Shown here in pieces: positions 17,205 to 25,061 of a stretch of DNA of 64,000 nucleotides; the first letter of the stretch is position 1, and the number at the start of each line of letters is the position of its first letter. This DNA comes from Cellulomonas gilvus ATCC 13127 (GTDB lineage Bacteria > Actinomycetota > Actinomycetes > Actinomycetales > Cellulomonadaceae). The stretch covers positions 1,674,001-1,738,000 of the forward strand of contig NC_015671.1 in the NCBI RefSeq assembly GCF_000218545.1, written 5' to 3'. The notes under the pieces were generated by a model. The model had not been told where the DNA came from, did not search any database, and saw nothing but the letters and a program-made list of their open reading frames with translations. The position numbers and the translations under genes are program-made.

Positions 17205-18364
17205 TGCTCACGTACTTTGGCTCGCGTCAGGAAGCCGAAGCTCGCGTCGTCGCCCAGGAGGGCCTGAGCCCGGCTGCCGCTGTGGTCGCGTCCACGGTCA
17301 GTGTGGTCTTCGGGCGCGACGTCGCAGCCACGCTCAGCCCCGCCCGGCAGCCGCTCGCGACGGTTGAGCCCCGCCAGGCGATGTACGCCGTCATCGGCGG
17401 GTTGCGTTGCACGTTGTATGCCGACCCGAAGATCGTCAACGTGCGGACGCCGGGCGTGGACGCGGACGCGCACTTGCGAGCGCACGCAAAGCAGGGTGAT
17501 GCCGTCATTCCGAACCCCCAAGGGAACGCCACCTATGCAGGCGTGCGCTACGCCGATCCGGCGTCGTCCATCGTGGCGCCGGATCTCGACGCGGAGTCGA
17601 TCCTCCGCCAACTCGTCGGAACCCAGTTGTACACGGTGTCCGGATCGGTGAACCGCGTGATACGGGTCCGTCCCCCATCGGTGATTGTCGCAACGACTCG
17701 CTCGCCCGAGGGTCAGCCGGTACCGATCGCCGACGTCGCGGCGGGCCTCGAGCTCCTGCACGCACGCGGCATCGTGGAGGTCACGCCCGACGTGCTCGGC
17801 TATCGGAGTGCGTTCGTCGGCGCCGTTCTCTCGACCATCCCCGGAACTCGCGTCGTCGGGGGCAGCCCGGTGAAGGTCGCGCTCGCCCACGATGATGAGG
17901 TGCCCGCGCCCGAGAGTCGCGTGCCTGAGCTCGTGCCTGGCCCCTTCCAGGGAGACCTCGATCGACCGGTGACCGCGAAGCAGAGGCGCGAACAGCGCAG
18001 GCTGCGACAGGTCCTGCTCGCAGGGCGCGCGGATGCGAGCTGCTCGCTCTGCGGCGAGACGTATCCCGCGAGGTTCCTGTGGGCATCGCACATCAAGAGG
18101 CGGTCGGCAGCGACGCCCGACGAACTTCGCGACCTGGGCCGGATCGCCATGCTCGCATGCGTCTTCGGATGCGACGCGCTGTTCGAGGACGGCTACGTCA
18201 CCGTACGAGATGGAGTCATCGCCGGTACGAGCGTCGCCGGCGGCCCGTCCGCCATCGGGCATCGCATCGCGGCGATCGCGGGCCGCGCGGTCGTCGACTA
18301 CGAAACCAGCGCGTCGTACTTCGAATGGCACGACGAGCACATCTTCCGCGGACAGGACGCATAG
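17204..18364 (+). CDS. HNH-family endonuclease, island cargo
   Basis: Protein of 386 residues. The C-terminal part carries an HNH-like site: a zinc knuckle CSLCGETYPARFLWASHIKR (paired cysteines followed by the catalytic-type His), then CVFGCDALFEDGYV. This layout resembles restriction-associated HNH nucleases. The N-terminal ~250 residues are not recognised; they may be a DNA-recognition domain. GTG 17204 is chosen because of the -10 six bases before it and because residues upstream are unlike a protein start. The gene is divergent from the helicase/McrC remnant, so it may have been part of the same defence locus or an independent passenger. The frame is intact. Confidence 0.75.
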   Translation: MLTYFGSRQEAEARVVAQEGLSPAAAVVASTVSVVFGRDVAATLSPARQPLATVEPRQAMYAVIGGLRCTLYADPKIVNVRTPGVDADAHLRAHAKQGDAVIPNPQGNATYAGVRYADPASSIVAPDLDAESILRQLVGTQLYTVSGSVNRVIRVRPPSVIVATTRSPEGQPVPIADVAAGLELLHARGIVEVTPDVLGYRSAFVGAVLSTIPGTRVVGGSPVKVALAHDDEVPAPESRVPELVPGPFQGDLDRPVTAKQRREQRRLRQVLLAGRADASCSLCGETYPARFLWASHIKRRSAATPDELRDLGRIAMLACVFGCDALFEDGYVTVRDGVIAGTSVAGGPSAIGHRIAAIAGRAVVDYETSASYFEWHDEHIFRGQDA

Positions 18365-18421
18365 GGCCGATCGCCGCCCGACGCTTGCCTTCGTCTAGCT
18401 GGTGAAGGATGCTTTACCTGT

Positions 18422-18720
18422 TATGCGAACACAGCGCCGGCCCTGCTGCCGATCCTGCGCTCGCGGGTCCAGGGTGACCTGCTGGCTCTGACGTACTTGA
18501 ACCCGGGCGAGGAGTACTCGTTGACCGAGCTCGCGGGGCGTGTGGGTGCGTCGGTGAAGGCGGTGCACCAGGAGGTGGACCGTCTCGTGGAGTCGGGCCT
18601 GCTGGCCGACCGGCGGTGGGGGCAGATGCGTCTGGTGCGCGCGGTGACCGACTCGGTGCTCTCGCGTCCGTTGACCGACCTGTTGGCGGTGACGTACGGG
18701 CCGGCACCGGTGACTGACCG
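18422..18720 (+). pseudogene. Winged-helix (nucleotidyltransferase-type) protein fragment
   Basis: The open frame reads APALLPILRSRVQGDLLALT, LNPGEEYSLTELAGRVGASV, HQEVDRLVESGLLADRRWG and RPLTDLLAVTYGP. This is the winged-helix N-terminal part of a family whose members usually continue into a nucleotidyltransferase fold (MNT/AbiEii-like). After about 18720 the sequence turns into island-end DNA, so the second domain is missing. No convincing start codon lies in frame upstream; TTG 18497 is possible. It is probably a dead fragment truncated at the island end, although a short DNA-binding peptide cannot be excluded. Confidence 0.6.
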
Positions 18721-18752
18721 AGCCGGCCCGCGCAATTCAGGGGGCTGCCCCA

Positions 18753-18773
18753 GTACCCCAATTGCGTACCCCA
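18753..18773. repeat. GTACCCCAA repeats near attR
   Basis: GTACCCCAATTGCGTACCCC repeats the double motif found at 8781-8802 with the same spacing. It is therefore a candidate arm-binding site of the island integrase. Confidence 0.6.
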
Positions 18774-18879
18774 TCCAGCATCGATCCAGGCGTGTTCGTG
18801 GCTGTCCGCGCAGAACTACCCGAAGCGCTGACCTGCACAGATGGACGTGGGCGGACGCCGGCGAACCCGACTCCGATCA

Positions 18880-18927
18880 CTGACACGGAAGAGGTCACTG
18901 GTTCGATCCCAGTATCGCCCACCAGCA
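18880..18927 (+). repeat. attR: right copy of the 48-bp direct repeat
   Basis: Exact copy of 8679-8726. It holds the anticodon-to-CCA part of tRNA-Val without the 5' half, so it is not a functional tRNA. Confidence 0.95.
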
Positions 18928-18939
18928 CGAGCAGGTCAG

Positions 18940-18967
18940 AGCCCTTCCCGGGTCACCGGGGAGGGCT
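18940..18967 (+). terminator. Hairpin just outside the island
   Basis: AGCCCTTCCC and GGGGAGGGCT pair with one mismatch. It was probably the terminator of the tRNA cluster before the island inserted. Confidence 0.6.
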
Positions 18968-18997
18968 TCGTGCTTCTCTGGGTCGGGTCGGTCCCGG

Positions 18998-19369
18998 TCA
19001 GCTCGGCGTGATGAGGACCAGGACGTCGTCGGGGCCCACGCGCGCGGGCGACACGGCCTGGTACGCCGCCGCGGCGGCCGCGCGGCGCGGGTCGTCGGCG
19101 GTCAGCACCTGGCCGATGCCGTGCCGCTCGCGACGGCCCGTGGTGACGACGACGGGCCACGGCTCGCGGAACGCCCGCCACCAGCGCTTGGTCGTGGCGC
19201 GTCCGACCAGGACGACGAGCGCGTCGCCGTGCTCGACCATCTCGACCGGGAGGCGCACGTCGGCGCCGCTACGGGGGCCGGTGTAGCGCAGCTCACGCAC
19301 GCGGCCGAGGATGCGGTGGGCCGGCGAGCGGACGACGGCCAGGACGAGGGCGTTCCTGCGGGAGGTCAC
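18998..19369 (-). CDS. Deazaflavin/F420-type nitroreductase-like protein (short)
   Basis: Protein of 123 residues. AHRILGRVRELRYTGPRSG, EMVEHGDALVVLVGR and KRWWRAFREPWPVVV resemble the split-barrel family that includes F420-dependent nitroreductases (DUF385-like). Members bind F420 or a similar flavin and reduce diverse substrates, but this one is short and its activity cannot be stated. GTG 19369 follows a GAG-poor leader, so the start is uncertain by a few codons. It stands alone between the island edge and the small heat-shock gene. Confidence 0.65.
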   Translation of the reverse strand: MTSRRNALVLAVVRSPAHRILGRVRELRYTGPRSGADVRLPVEMVEHGDALVVLVGRATTKRWWRAFREPWPVVVTTGRRERHGIGQVLTADDPRRAAAAAAYQAVSPARVGPDDVLVLITPS

Positions 19370-19428
19370 CCTGGCAGGCTGTCGCGCGTGGCCGCGATCC
19401 GCATGGGCCGGAGGCCCCGACGGACGTG

Positions 19429-19465
19429 CGAGAGCCCGCCACCCGGGGCGGGCGGCGGGCTCTCG
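19429..19465 (-). terminator. Terminator downstream of hsp20
   Basis: CGAGAGCCCGCC pairs with GGCGGGCTCTCG as a perfect 12-bp stem, 17 bases past the hsp20 stop. Confidence 0.8.
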
Positions 19466-19481
19466 TGCGGTCGGGTCGGGC

Positions 19482-19913
19482 TCAGGCGGGCGTGGTGGCC
19501 TCGATCGCGGGCCGGGTGCCGTGCTGGACCTCGATCTTGCGCGGCTTGGCCTCGTCCGCCACGGGGATGGACAGCGTCAGCACGCCGTCGGTGTAGGTGG
19601 CCTCGATGTGGTCGAGCGCGAGGCCCGCGCCCACGGCGAGCTGGCGCGCGTACGTGCCCGACGGGCGCTCCTTGGCGAGCCACTGCACGTCCTGCTCGGT
19701 GCGCGGGCTGCGCTGCGCGCGGACGGTGAGCACACGGTCCTCGACCGAGACGTCGATCGATCCGGGGTCGGCACCGGGCAGGTCCACGTGCAGCACGTAG
19801 TGGTCACCGGACCGGTACAGGTCCATGGGCATCGACGTCGCGGCGCGGTCGTTCGCCAGCACCTGGCCGAACAGCCGGTCGAGCTCCTGGAACGGGTCGA
19901 ATCGCGTAGCCAC
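19482..19913 (-). CDS. Hsp20/alpha-crystallin small heat-shock protein
   Basis: Protein of 143 residues. MATRFDPFQELDRLFGQVL is a typical N-terminus, followed by an alpha-crystallin domain: YVLHVDLPGADPGSIDVSVE, RPSGTYARQL and the late motif DGVLTLSIPV. It should be a cytosolic ATP-independent holdase that keeps unfolded proteins soluble. A GGAGGAGG-type ribosome site lies directly upstream, and a CIRCE operator at 20007-20033 sits about 94 bases before the start. HrcA control of heat induction is therefore likely. The gene is transcribed alone and ends in a strong hairpin. Confidence 0.95.
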   Translation of the reverse strand: MATRFDPFQELDRLFGQVLANDRAATSMPMDLYRSGDHYVLHVDLPGADPGSIDVSVEDRVLTVRAQRSPRTEQDVQWLAKERPSGTYARQLAVGAGLALDHIEATYTDGVLTLSIPVADEAKPRKIEVQHGTRPAIEATTPA

Positions 19914-20006
19914 GAACCCTCACCTCCTCCTGGGCGAGCCCGGACCGTCCGGGCTCGGGCGCTGCCCGGCGGATGTGGATCCGCCGGGGCGGCTACGCCT
20001 CCAGAA

Positions 20007-20033
20007 TTAGCACTCGTCGGCCGCGAGTGCCAA
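20007..20033. promoter_or_regulatory. CIRCE operator (HrcA site) upstream of hsp20
   Basis: TTAGCACTC and GAGTGCCAA are separated by exactly 9 bases. This matches the CIRCE consensus TTAGCACTC-N9-GAGTGCTAA with one mismatch. Confidence 0.9.
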
Positions 20034-20058
20034 CCGGTGTACGCCGAGAGCGAACGCG

Positions 20059-20616
20059 TCAGTCGGCGACGGGCCTGGCGTGCCGGGGCGCGCGCTGGAC
20101 GAACGCCAGGTGCCCGCCCAGGTACCCGCTCGCGGCGACCGTGCCGCCGCCCGCGAGCCCCACGAGCACGCCGAGCCCGCGGCTCCCGCGCCGGCGCAGC
20201 AGCCATGACGCCGAGTACAGGCCGAGCGCGACGGAGTTGAGCGCGGCGTGCGCCGTGCCGACGCGCTCGACGCGCGCGGGCGAGCCGGACCAGTCCGCGA
20301 GCCCGGTGAGCGCGGCGGGCAGCGCGGACAGCACACCCAGCCCCACCAACCGGTCGGCGGCCGCCCGACCCTGCTCACCGGCGGTCAGGTCGAGCACCAT
20401 CGCACTGGTCCACATCCCGAGGGGCGCGTCCGTCACGAGCGGGTGCGCGGCGTGGCCGAGCGGCTCGCCGCGTAGGAGTGCGCGCAGTGCCGGCACGCGG
20501 TCGAGCTGGGCGGCCGCGCGGCGCAGCGCGTGCGTGGGCCGGTCGAGCCTGCGAGAGGTCTCCAGACGGGTGGCCAGGCGGCGCGGCAGCGCGGCCGCGG
20601 GGTGCGTCGGGGTCAT
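20059..20616 (-). CDS. DUF2231-like membrane protein
   Basis: Protein of 185 residues with about four predicted membrane segments. The HPLVTDAPLGMWTSAMVLDL motif and the paired VGLGVLSALPAALTGLADW / LNSVALGLYSASWLLRRRG helices resemble the DUF2231 family, whose function is unknown. The start is ATG 20616, which follows GGAGG. The 3' end faces the CIRCE/hsp20 promoter. It is transcribed in the same direction as the CDGSH and haem-oxygenase-like genes, 85 bases behind them, so they may form a loose cluster. Confidence 0.75.
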   Translation of the reverse strand: MTPTHPAAALPRRLATRLETSRRLDRPTHALRRAAAQLDRVPALRALLRGEPLGHAAHPLVTDAPLGMWTSAMVLDLTAGEQGRAAADRLVGLGVLSALPAALTGLADWSGSPARVERVGTAHAALNSVALGLYSASWLLRRRGSRGLGVLVGLAGGGTVAASGYLGGHLAFVQRAPRHARPVAD

Positions 20617-20701
20617 GGGGGTCCTCCGATCGGGTGCGCGGCGGATGCGGGCGCGGTGGCCGGACGAGCACCGCGGGCCGGGGGAGCCGCTCCCTGGCAC
20701 G

Positions 20702-20974
20702 CTAGGCGGGCGCGTCACCGGGCGCGACCGGGGACGCGGGAGCGGCGGACGACGACCGTGCGCGCCGGACCACCTTGTGGCTCCCGTCGCACCACGGGGC
20801 GATGGTGGACGCGTCGCATCGGCACAGCGCCACGACCGCGCGCCGCACGGCGCGGCGCTCACCGGTGGGGGAGACCACCTCGTCCGCGCCGCGCACCAGA
20901 AGCGGGCCGCCCGGGCAGGGCGTGGCCCGCAGCGTGTCGGGCTCGTCCGCGCGCGGCTGCCAGGCGGGCGTCAT
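20702..20974 (-). CDS. CDGSH iron-sulfur domain protein
   Basis: Small protein of 90 residues with a complete CDGSH cluster-binding motif, CRCDASTIAPWCDGSHK (three Cys and one His). It should bind one labile [2Fe-2S] cluster. The preceding PGGPLLVRGADEVV beta strand is also typical. Its ATG overlaps the stop of the upstream diiron-type gene by 4 bases (ATGA), so the two are almost certainly co-translated. Such pairs are seen in actinobacteria and suggest an electron-transfer or iron-sensing partner for the larger enzyme; the substrate is unknown. Confidence 0.9.
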   Translation of the reverse strand: MTPAWQPRADEPDTLRATPCPGGPLLVRGADEVVSPTGERRAVRRAVVALCRCDASTIAPWCDGSHKVVRRARSSSAAPASPVAPGDAPA

Positions 20975-21972
20975 GCCGCGGCCACCAGCGAGGAGCGGCC
21001 CGAGTTCCAGGCGCCGAGCAGCGCGTCGGCCACGAGGTCGTCCGCCGCGAGGCACGCCGCGGCGCCGAACAGCACGTCAGGCAGCAGGTCGGGCTCGTCC
21101 GCGACGAGGCCGCCCGCCAGGTCCCGGGCCGCGATCTGCTCGTGCACGGCGTCCGCCTCGACGTGCTCGTCGAAGTACTCCGTCGTGCGTTCGTCGTACC
21201 CGAGGCGGCGGAACCCGTCGCCGTACTGGCGGTTGGGCAGGGAGGACGTCATCTCGAACGCGGCGAGGTGCCCGACGGCCGCGCCCCGCAGCCGGCGGTT
21301 GAGCCCGAACGTCCGCATGACGTTGACGTGCGTGAGCGTCGCCGCGGGGACCCGCGGCAGGTAGTGCCCGTACCGGTCGTCGAGCCCCAGCGCGCGCATG
21401 GTCTGCGCGAACAGCGCCGAGTGCATGCGTTCGGGGCGCCCGCCGCCGTACTCGTCGGCCTGGATCTCCACGAGGGCCGCCTTGGCGCGACCGGTCAGCC
21501 GCGGGATCGCCCACGTGTGCGGGTCCGCCTCGGCGAGCGTGTAGATCGAGCGGTGCATGACGAGCTCACGCGCCTGGGCGGCGTCGGCCGAGCGTGCGAC
21601 GAACCGCGCGAGCCCCGGCCCCGGTGTCGGTGCCGTCAGGGCGAACAGCGTCTCCGCCACGTCCCCGCCCGCGGGGTGCTCCGGCACGACGACGGTCGCC
21701 CGCAGATCGCGCTCGAGCGCGCGCTCCAGGACCCCGCGCGCGGAGACCAGCGCGGGATCCCACTCGAGGTCGGCCGGCACGCGGTCGAAGCCCCGGTGGT
21801 GCAGCTCGTGCAGGAGAAACAGGCTCAGCTGGACGTCGTCGTCCAGGAGGACGTCACGCGCGACCGCCTCGCGGGCCGCGTCGGAGAGCTCGGCCCCGTC
21901 CGGCGCAGGAGGCCCGGCGAGCCGGCCGATCACGACCGTGCTGAGCGGTCCTCGTGGTGGTGGCAGCTGCAC
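20971..21972 (-). CDS. Iron-containing redox enzyme (haem-oxygenase-like diiron family)
   Basis: Protein of 333 residues resembling the haem-oxygenase-like diiron oxidase group. The predicted helices carry candidate iron ligands in FLLHELHHRGF, IQADEYGGGRPERMH and TEYFDEHVEADAVHEQ, which fit the E/H...E...H and D/E-x-H-x3-H patterns of that group. In the superfamily such enzymes perform oxidative N- or C-chain reactions, but no substrate can be inferred here. It is followed by an overlapping CDGSH gene that may supply electrons. The 205 bases upstream (21973-22177) contain no recognised gene. Confidence 0.8.
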   Translation of the reverse strand: MQLPPPRGPLSTVVIGRLAGPPAPDGAELSDAAREAVARDVLLDDDVQLSLFLLHELHHRGFDRVPADLEWDPALVSARGVLERALERDLRATVVVPEHPAGGDVAETLFALTAPTPGPGLARFVARSADAAQARELVMHRSIYTLAEADPHTWAIPRLTGRAKAALVEIQADEYGGGRPERMHSALFAQTMRALGLDDRYGHYLPRVPAATLTHVNVMRTFGLNRRLRGAAVGHLAAFEMTSSLPNRQYGDGFRRLGYDERTTEYFDEHVEADAVHEQIAARDLAGGLVADEPDLLPDVLFGAAACLAADDLVADALLGAWNSGRSSLVAAA

Positions 21973-22177
21973 AGATGTCCCTCGGTCGCGCGAACGCTCC
22001 GACCGTGCGGCCGCAGCGGGTGGCCGCTCGGTCGCGGCCCGTACGTCGTCGGCTCGCCCGCACAGGGCGTCCCTTCGATCTGACGGTGGCTCTCGCTCCC
22101 CGGCGCGGGCCGCGACCTCTCAGATGCCCGGAGCATATGAAGGGTCCGCCGGGCCCGCATCCGGAGCTCATCCGGTC

Positions 22178-22309
22178 TCAGACCTCGCCGCCCTCCGCGG
22201 GCTCGTCGGGGTGCTCGCGCGGGTCGGACGTGGGCTGAGGCGTGCCGGCCGGGGCGCCCTCGGCGGGCTCGACGGGGTGCTCACGCTGGGTGTCGTCCGT
22301 GGTGGACAT
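22178..22309 (-). CDS. Short acidic repeat protein, unknown
   Basis: Predicted 43-residue protein starting at ATG 22309 behind a clear ribosome site (GGAGCAACC). It is rich in Glu, Pro and Asp and contains the same nonapeptide twice with one change: EHPVEPAEG (residues 10-18) and EHPDEPAEG (32-40). It has no hydrophobic segment and is probably disordered. It lies between the diiron-type gene and the permease. I do not recognise a family, and it could be a chance frame, but the ribosome site and repeat argue for a real gene. Confidence 0.55.
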   Translation of the reverse strand: MSTTDDTQREHPVEPAEGAPAGTPQPTSDPREHPDEPAEGGEV

Positions 22310-22379
22310 CGGTTGCTCCGTTCGTCGGGTGGGTCCTTCGATGGTGGGCGCCGCGACGGCCCGCCGCATCCCGGAGTGG

Positions 22380-23717
22380 TCAGATCCGGGTACGGCGCGC
22401 GACCAGGTACAGCACCGTGCCGACGAGGAGCAGAGCCCCGGCGAGCAGCCAGTGCCGTGCCTCCTGCTGCGTGAGCAGCCCCAGGCAGGACCCGATCGCG
22501 AGCACGGGTACGGCGGTCCAGGCCCGGAAGTGCGCGTGCTCGACCGGGTCCCGCCGCAGCACCAGGACCGCCACGTTGGTGCTGAGGAAAACCAGCAGCA
22601 GGAGCAGCACCACGGTCGAGGCGAGGTCCTCGAGAGAACCGGTCGTGGTCAGGGCCATCGCGACGGCCGTCGTCGTGACGATCGCCACCACGGGCGTGCG
22701 GCGGCCGGGCAGGACGCGCCCGAGCGCGGCGGGCAGGAGGCCCTCCTCGGCCATGCCGAACGAGAGGCGGCTGGCCATGATCATCGTCAGCAGGGCGCCG
22801 TTCGCCACCGCGACGAGCGCGACGAGCGAGAACACCTCGAGCGGCACGCCGCCCGCGACCTTGACCACCTCGAGCAGGGGTCCGCTCGACGCGGTCAGGT
22901 CGGCCGGGTCCACCACCGCGGGTGCCACGAGGCCGACGAGCACGTACACGACCCCCGCCGTCAGGAGCGCGCCGAACAGCGCCCGGGGATAGACGCGCCG
23001 GACGTCCCGGACCTCCTCGGCCAGGTTCGCCGAGGTCTCGAAGCCGACGAACGAGTAGAAGGCGATGAGCGCGCCCCCGAGCGTCGCGGCGCCCAGCGAG
23101 ACGCCGTCGGGCAGCTGCCCGATGCGGCCGGGATCGCCGTCCCCGCGCCCGAGCGCGAGCGCCCCCAGCACGACCACGAGCAGCAGCCCGGAGAGCTCGA
23201 CGGCGGTCATCACGACGTTCGCGCGCAGCGACTCCCGGATGCCGCGCGCGTTCAGCGCGGCCACCAGCGCGAGGAACACGAGCGCCGCGGGCACCGCGGG
23301 GACGTCGAGGAACGTGCCGAGGTAGTCACCCGCGAACGCCAGCGAGAGCCCGGCGGCCGACGTGACGCCCGCGGCGAGCATGCTGAAGCCCACCAGGAAG
23401 GACAGCCACGGGCGCCCGAACGCGCGCTGGGCGAACACCGCCGAGCCGCCCGCCCGCGGGTACTTGGTCACGAGCTCTGCGTACGACGCCGCCGTGAGGA
23501 GCGCCATCGCGAGCGCGACCACCAGGGGCAGCCAGAGCACGCCGCCGGCCTCGTCCGCCAGCACGCCGACCAGCGCATAGACCCCGGCGCCGAGCACGTC
23601 GCCGAGGATGAACAGGAAGAGCAGGGGACCGGTCACCGCGCGCCGCAGACGCGTCGGCTCGTCGCCGGCAGAGCCGTCCGAGGGATGCGGGCCGGTCGCG
23701 GTGGGGGAGTCGGTCAT
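22380..23717 (-). CDS. APC-family amino-acid permease
   Basis: Integral membrane transporter of 445 residues with about 12 predicted helices. LRRAVTGPLLFLFILGDVLG with GAGVYALVG is the family's first helix, which contains the Gly-rich substrate-binding break. ASYAELVTKYPRAGGSAVF and SFVGFETSANLAEEVRD are further signatures of the cationic/neutral amino-acid transporter branch. The substrate cannot be assigned. ATG 23717 is chosen by context; the protein opens with a hydrophilic ~25-residue tail. It is divergent from the downstream alcohol dehydrogenase gene, with 123 bases between them. Confidence 0.9.
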   Translation of the reverse strand: MTDSPTATGPHPSDGSAGDEPTRLRRAVTGPLLFLFILGDVLGAGVYALVGVLADEAGGVLWLPLVVALAMALLTAASYAELVTKYPRAGGSAVFAQRAFGRPWLSFLVGFSMLAAGVTSAAGLSLAFAGDYLGTFLDVPAVPAALVFLALVAALNARGIRESLRANVVMTAVELSGLLLVVVLGALALGRGDGDPGRIGQLPDGVSLGAATLGGALIAFYSFVGFETSANLAEEVRDVRRVYPRALFGALLTAGVVYVLVGLVAPAVVDPADLTASSGPLLEVVKVAGGVPLEVFSLVALVAVANGALLTMIMASRLSFGMAEEGLLPAALGRVLPGRRTPVVAIVTTTAVAMALTTTGSLEDLASTVVLLLLLVFLSTNVAVLVLRRDPVEHAHFRAWTAVPVLAIGSCLGLLTQQEARHWLLAGALLLVGTVLYLVARRTRI

Positions 23718-23840
23718 CGCCCGAGTATCGGCTTCACCCGCGGGGGCCGCGCGGCGTGGGTCGCACGCTCCCGCCGCGCGCACCGCCGCCTGCGGCCGCA
23801 TGCTGGCACCGGACCCACGAGCATCGCCGAGAGGACCGCC

Positions 23841-25061
23841 ATGCGTGCACTGACCTGGCAAGGACGCGAGGACGTCAGCGTCGAGACCGTGCCCGACCCG
23901 ACCATCCAGGAGCCGACCGACGCGGTCGTGCGGATCACGTCGACCGCCATCTGCGGCTCCGACCTGCACCTGTACGGCGTGCTCGGGATGTTCCTGGACG
24001 CGGGCGACATCCTGGGCCACGAGGCGATGGGTGTCGTCGAGGCGGTCGGTGAGCGCGCGGGGGAGCGCCTGCGGGTGGGGGACCGCGTCGTGGTGCCGTT
24101 CGGGATCGCGTGCGGCACCTGCCTGATGTGCCGGCGAGGCCTGCAGTCGCAGTGCGAGACCACGCAGGTCCGGGAGCAGGGCAAGGGTGCGGCGCTGTTC
24201 GGCTACACGCGGCTGTACGGGAGCGTGCCGGGTGGCCAGGCCCAGTACCTGCGCGTGCCGCAGGCGCACTACGGACCCGTGGTCGTGCCCGACGACGGCG
24301 CGCCCGACGAGCGCTACCTGTACCTGTCGGACGTGCTGCCGACCGCATGGCAGGCGGTCCAGTACGCCGACGTGCCGCCCGGTGGCACGGTCGCGGTGCT
24401 CGGTCTCGGGCCCATCGGCCAGATGGCGGCGCGCATCGCACGGCACCGCGGCGCCGCGCGCGTGATCGGCGTCGACTCGGTCCCGGAACGGCGCGCCATG
24501 GCGCAGCGCCACGGCATCGACGTGGTCGACGCCGGCTCCGAGGACGTCGCGGGGGCACTCCGGGACCTGACCGACGGCCGCGGGCCGGACAGCGTGATCG
24601 ACGCGGTCGGCATGGAGGCGCACGGCTCGCCGTTCGCCGAGACGACGCAGCGCGTCGTCGGGATGCTGCCGGACGCGCTCGCGGCGCCCATGACCGAGAA
24701 AGCGGGTGCCGACCGGCTGGCCGCGCTGCTCACCGCGATCGACGCGGTCCGCCGCGGCGGCACGCTGTCCATCTCGGGCGTGTACGGCGGTGCCAAGGAC
24801 CCGCTGCCGCTCATGCAGATGTTCGACAAGCAGGTGACGCTGCGGATGGGCCAGGCGAACGTCCGACGGTGGATCGACGACCTGCTGCCCCTGGTGCAGG
24901 ACGACGCGGACCCGCTCGGCGTGCTCGACCTGCGCACGCACCGCGTGGCGCTCGAGGACGCACCCGCGGCGTACCGGACGTTCCAGCGCAAGGAGGACGG
25001 CTGCATCAAGGTCGTGCTCGACCCGGCCGCGCCGCGTGCGGCGGCCGAGGTCCCGGCGTGA
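23841..25061 (+). CDS. Zinc-dependent alcohol dehydrogenase (formaldehyde-dehydrogenase-like)
   Basis: Medium-chain dehydrogenase of 406 residues. CGSDLHLYGV and GHEAMGVVEAVG hold the catalytic zinc ligands, CGTCLMCRRGLQSQC the structural zinc site, and GLGPIGQMAARIARHRG the NAD(P)-binding Rossmann motif. Length and the insertion before the nucleotide domain resemble the long-chain glutathione-independent aldehyde dehydrogenase group. ATG 23841 follows GAGAGGACC. The last codons overlap the next gene's GTG, so the small helical protein downstream is probably co-translated with it. The substrate is unknown. Confidence 0.9.
   Translation: MRALTWQGREDVSVETVPDPTIQEPTDAVVRITSTAICGSDLHLYGVLGMFLDAGDILGHEAMGVVEAVGERAGERLRVGDRVVVPFGIACGTCLMCRRGLQSQCETTQVREQGKGAALFGYTRLYGSVPGGQAQYLRVPQAHYGPVVVPDDGAPDERYLYLSDVLPTAWQAVQYADVPPGGTVAVLGLGPIGQMAARIARHRGAARVIGVDSVPERRAMAQRHGIDVVDAGSEDVAGALRDLTDGRGPDSVIDAVGMEAHGSPFAETTQRVVGMLPDALAAPMTEKAGADRLAALLTAIDAVRRGGTLSISGVYGGAKDPLPLMQMFDKQVTLRMGQANVRRWIDDLLPLVQDDADPLGVLDLRTHRVALEDAPAAYRTFQRKEDGCIKVVLDPAAPRAAAEVPA

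Noticed and set aside
18881..18923. A fourth tRNA-Val at the right end of the island
   Set aside because: Only the 3' part from the anticodon loop is present, so it is the att repeat and not a functional tRNA.
22242..23840. Long plus-strand open frame that would extend the alcohol dehydrogenase N-terminus by over 500 codons
   Set aside because: It is the antisense of the permease gene and has the Arg/Gly/His-rich bias of a shadow frame. The true start is ATG 23841 at the family's normal N-terminus.
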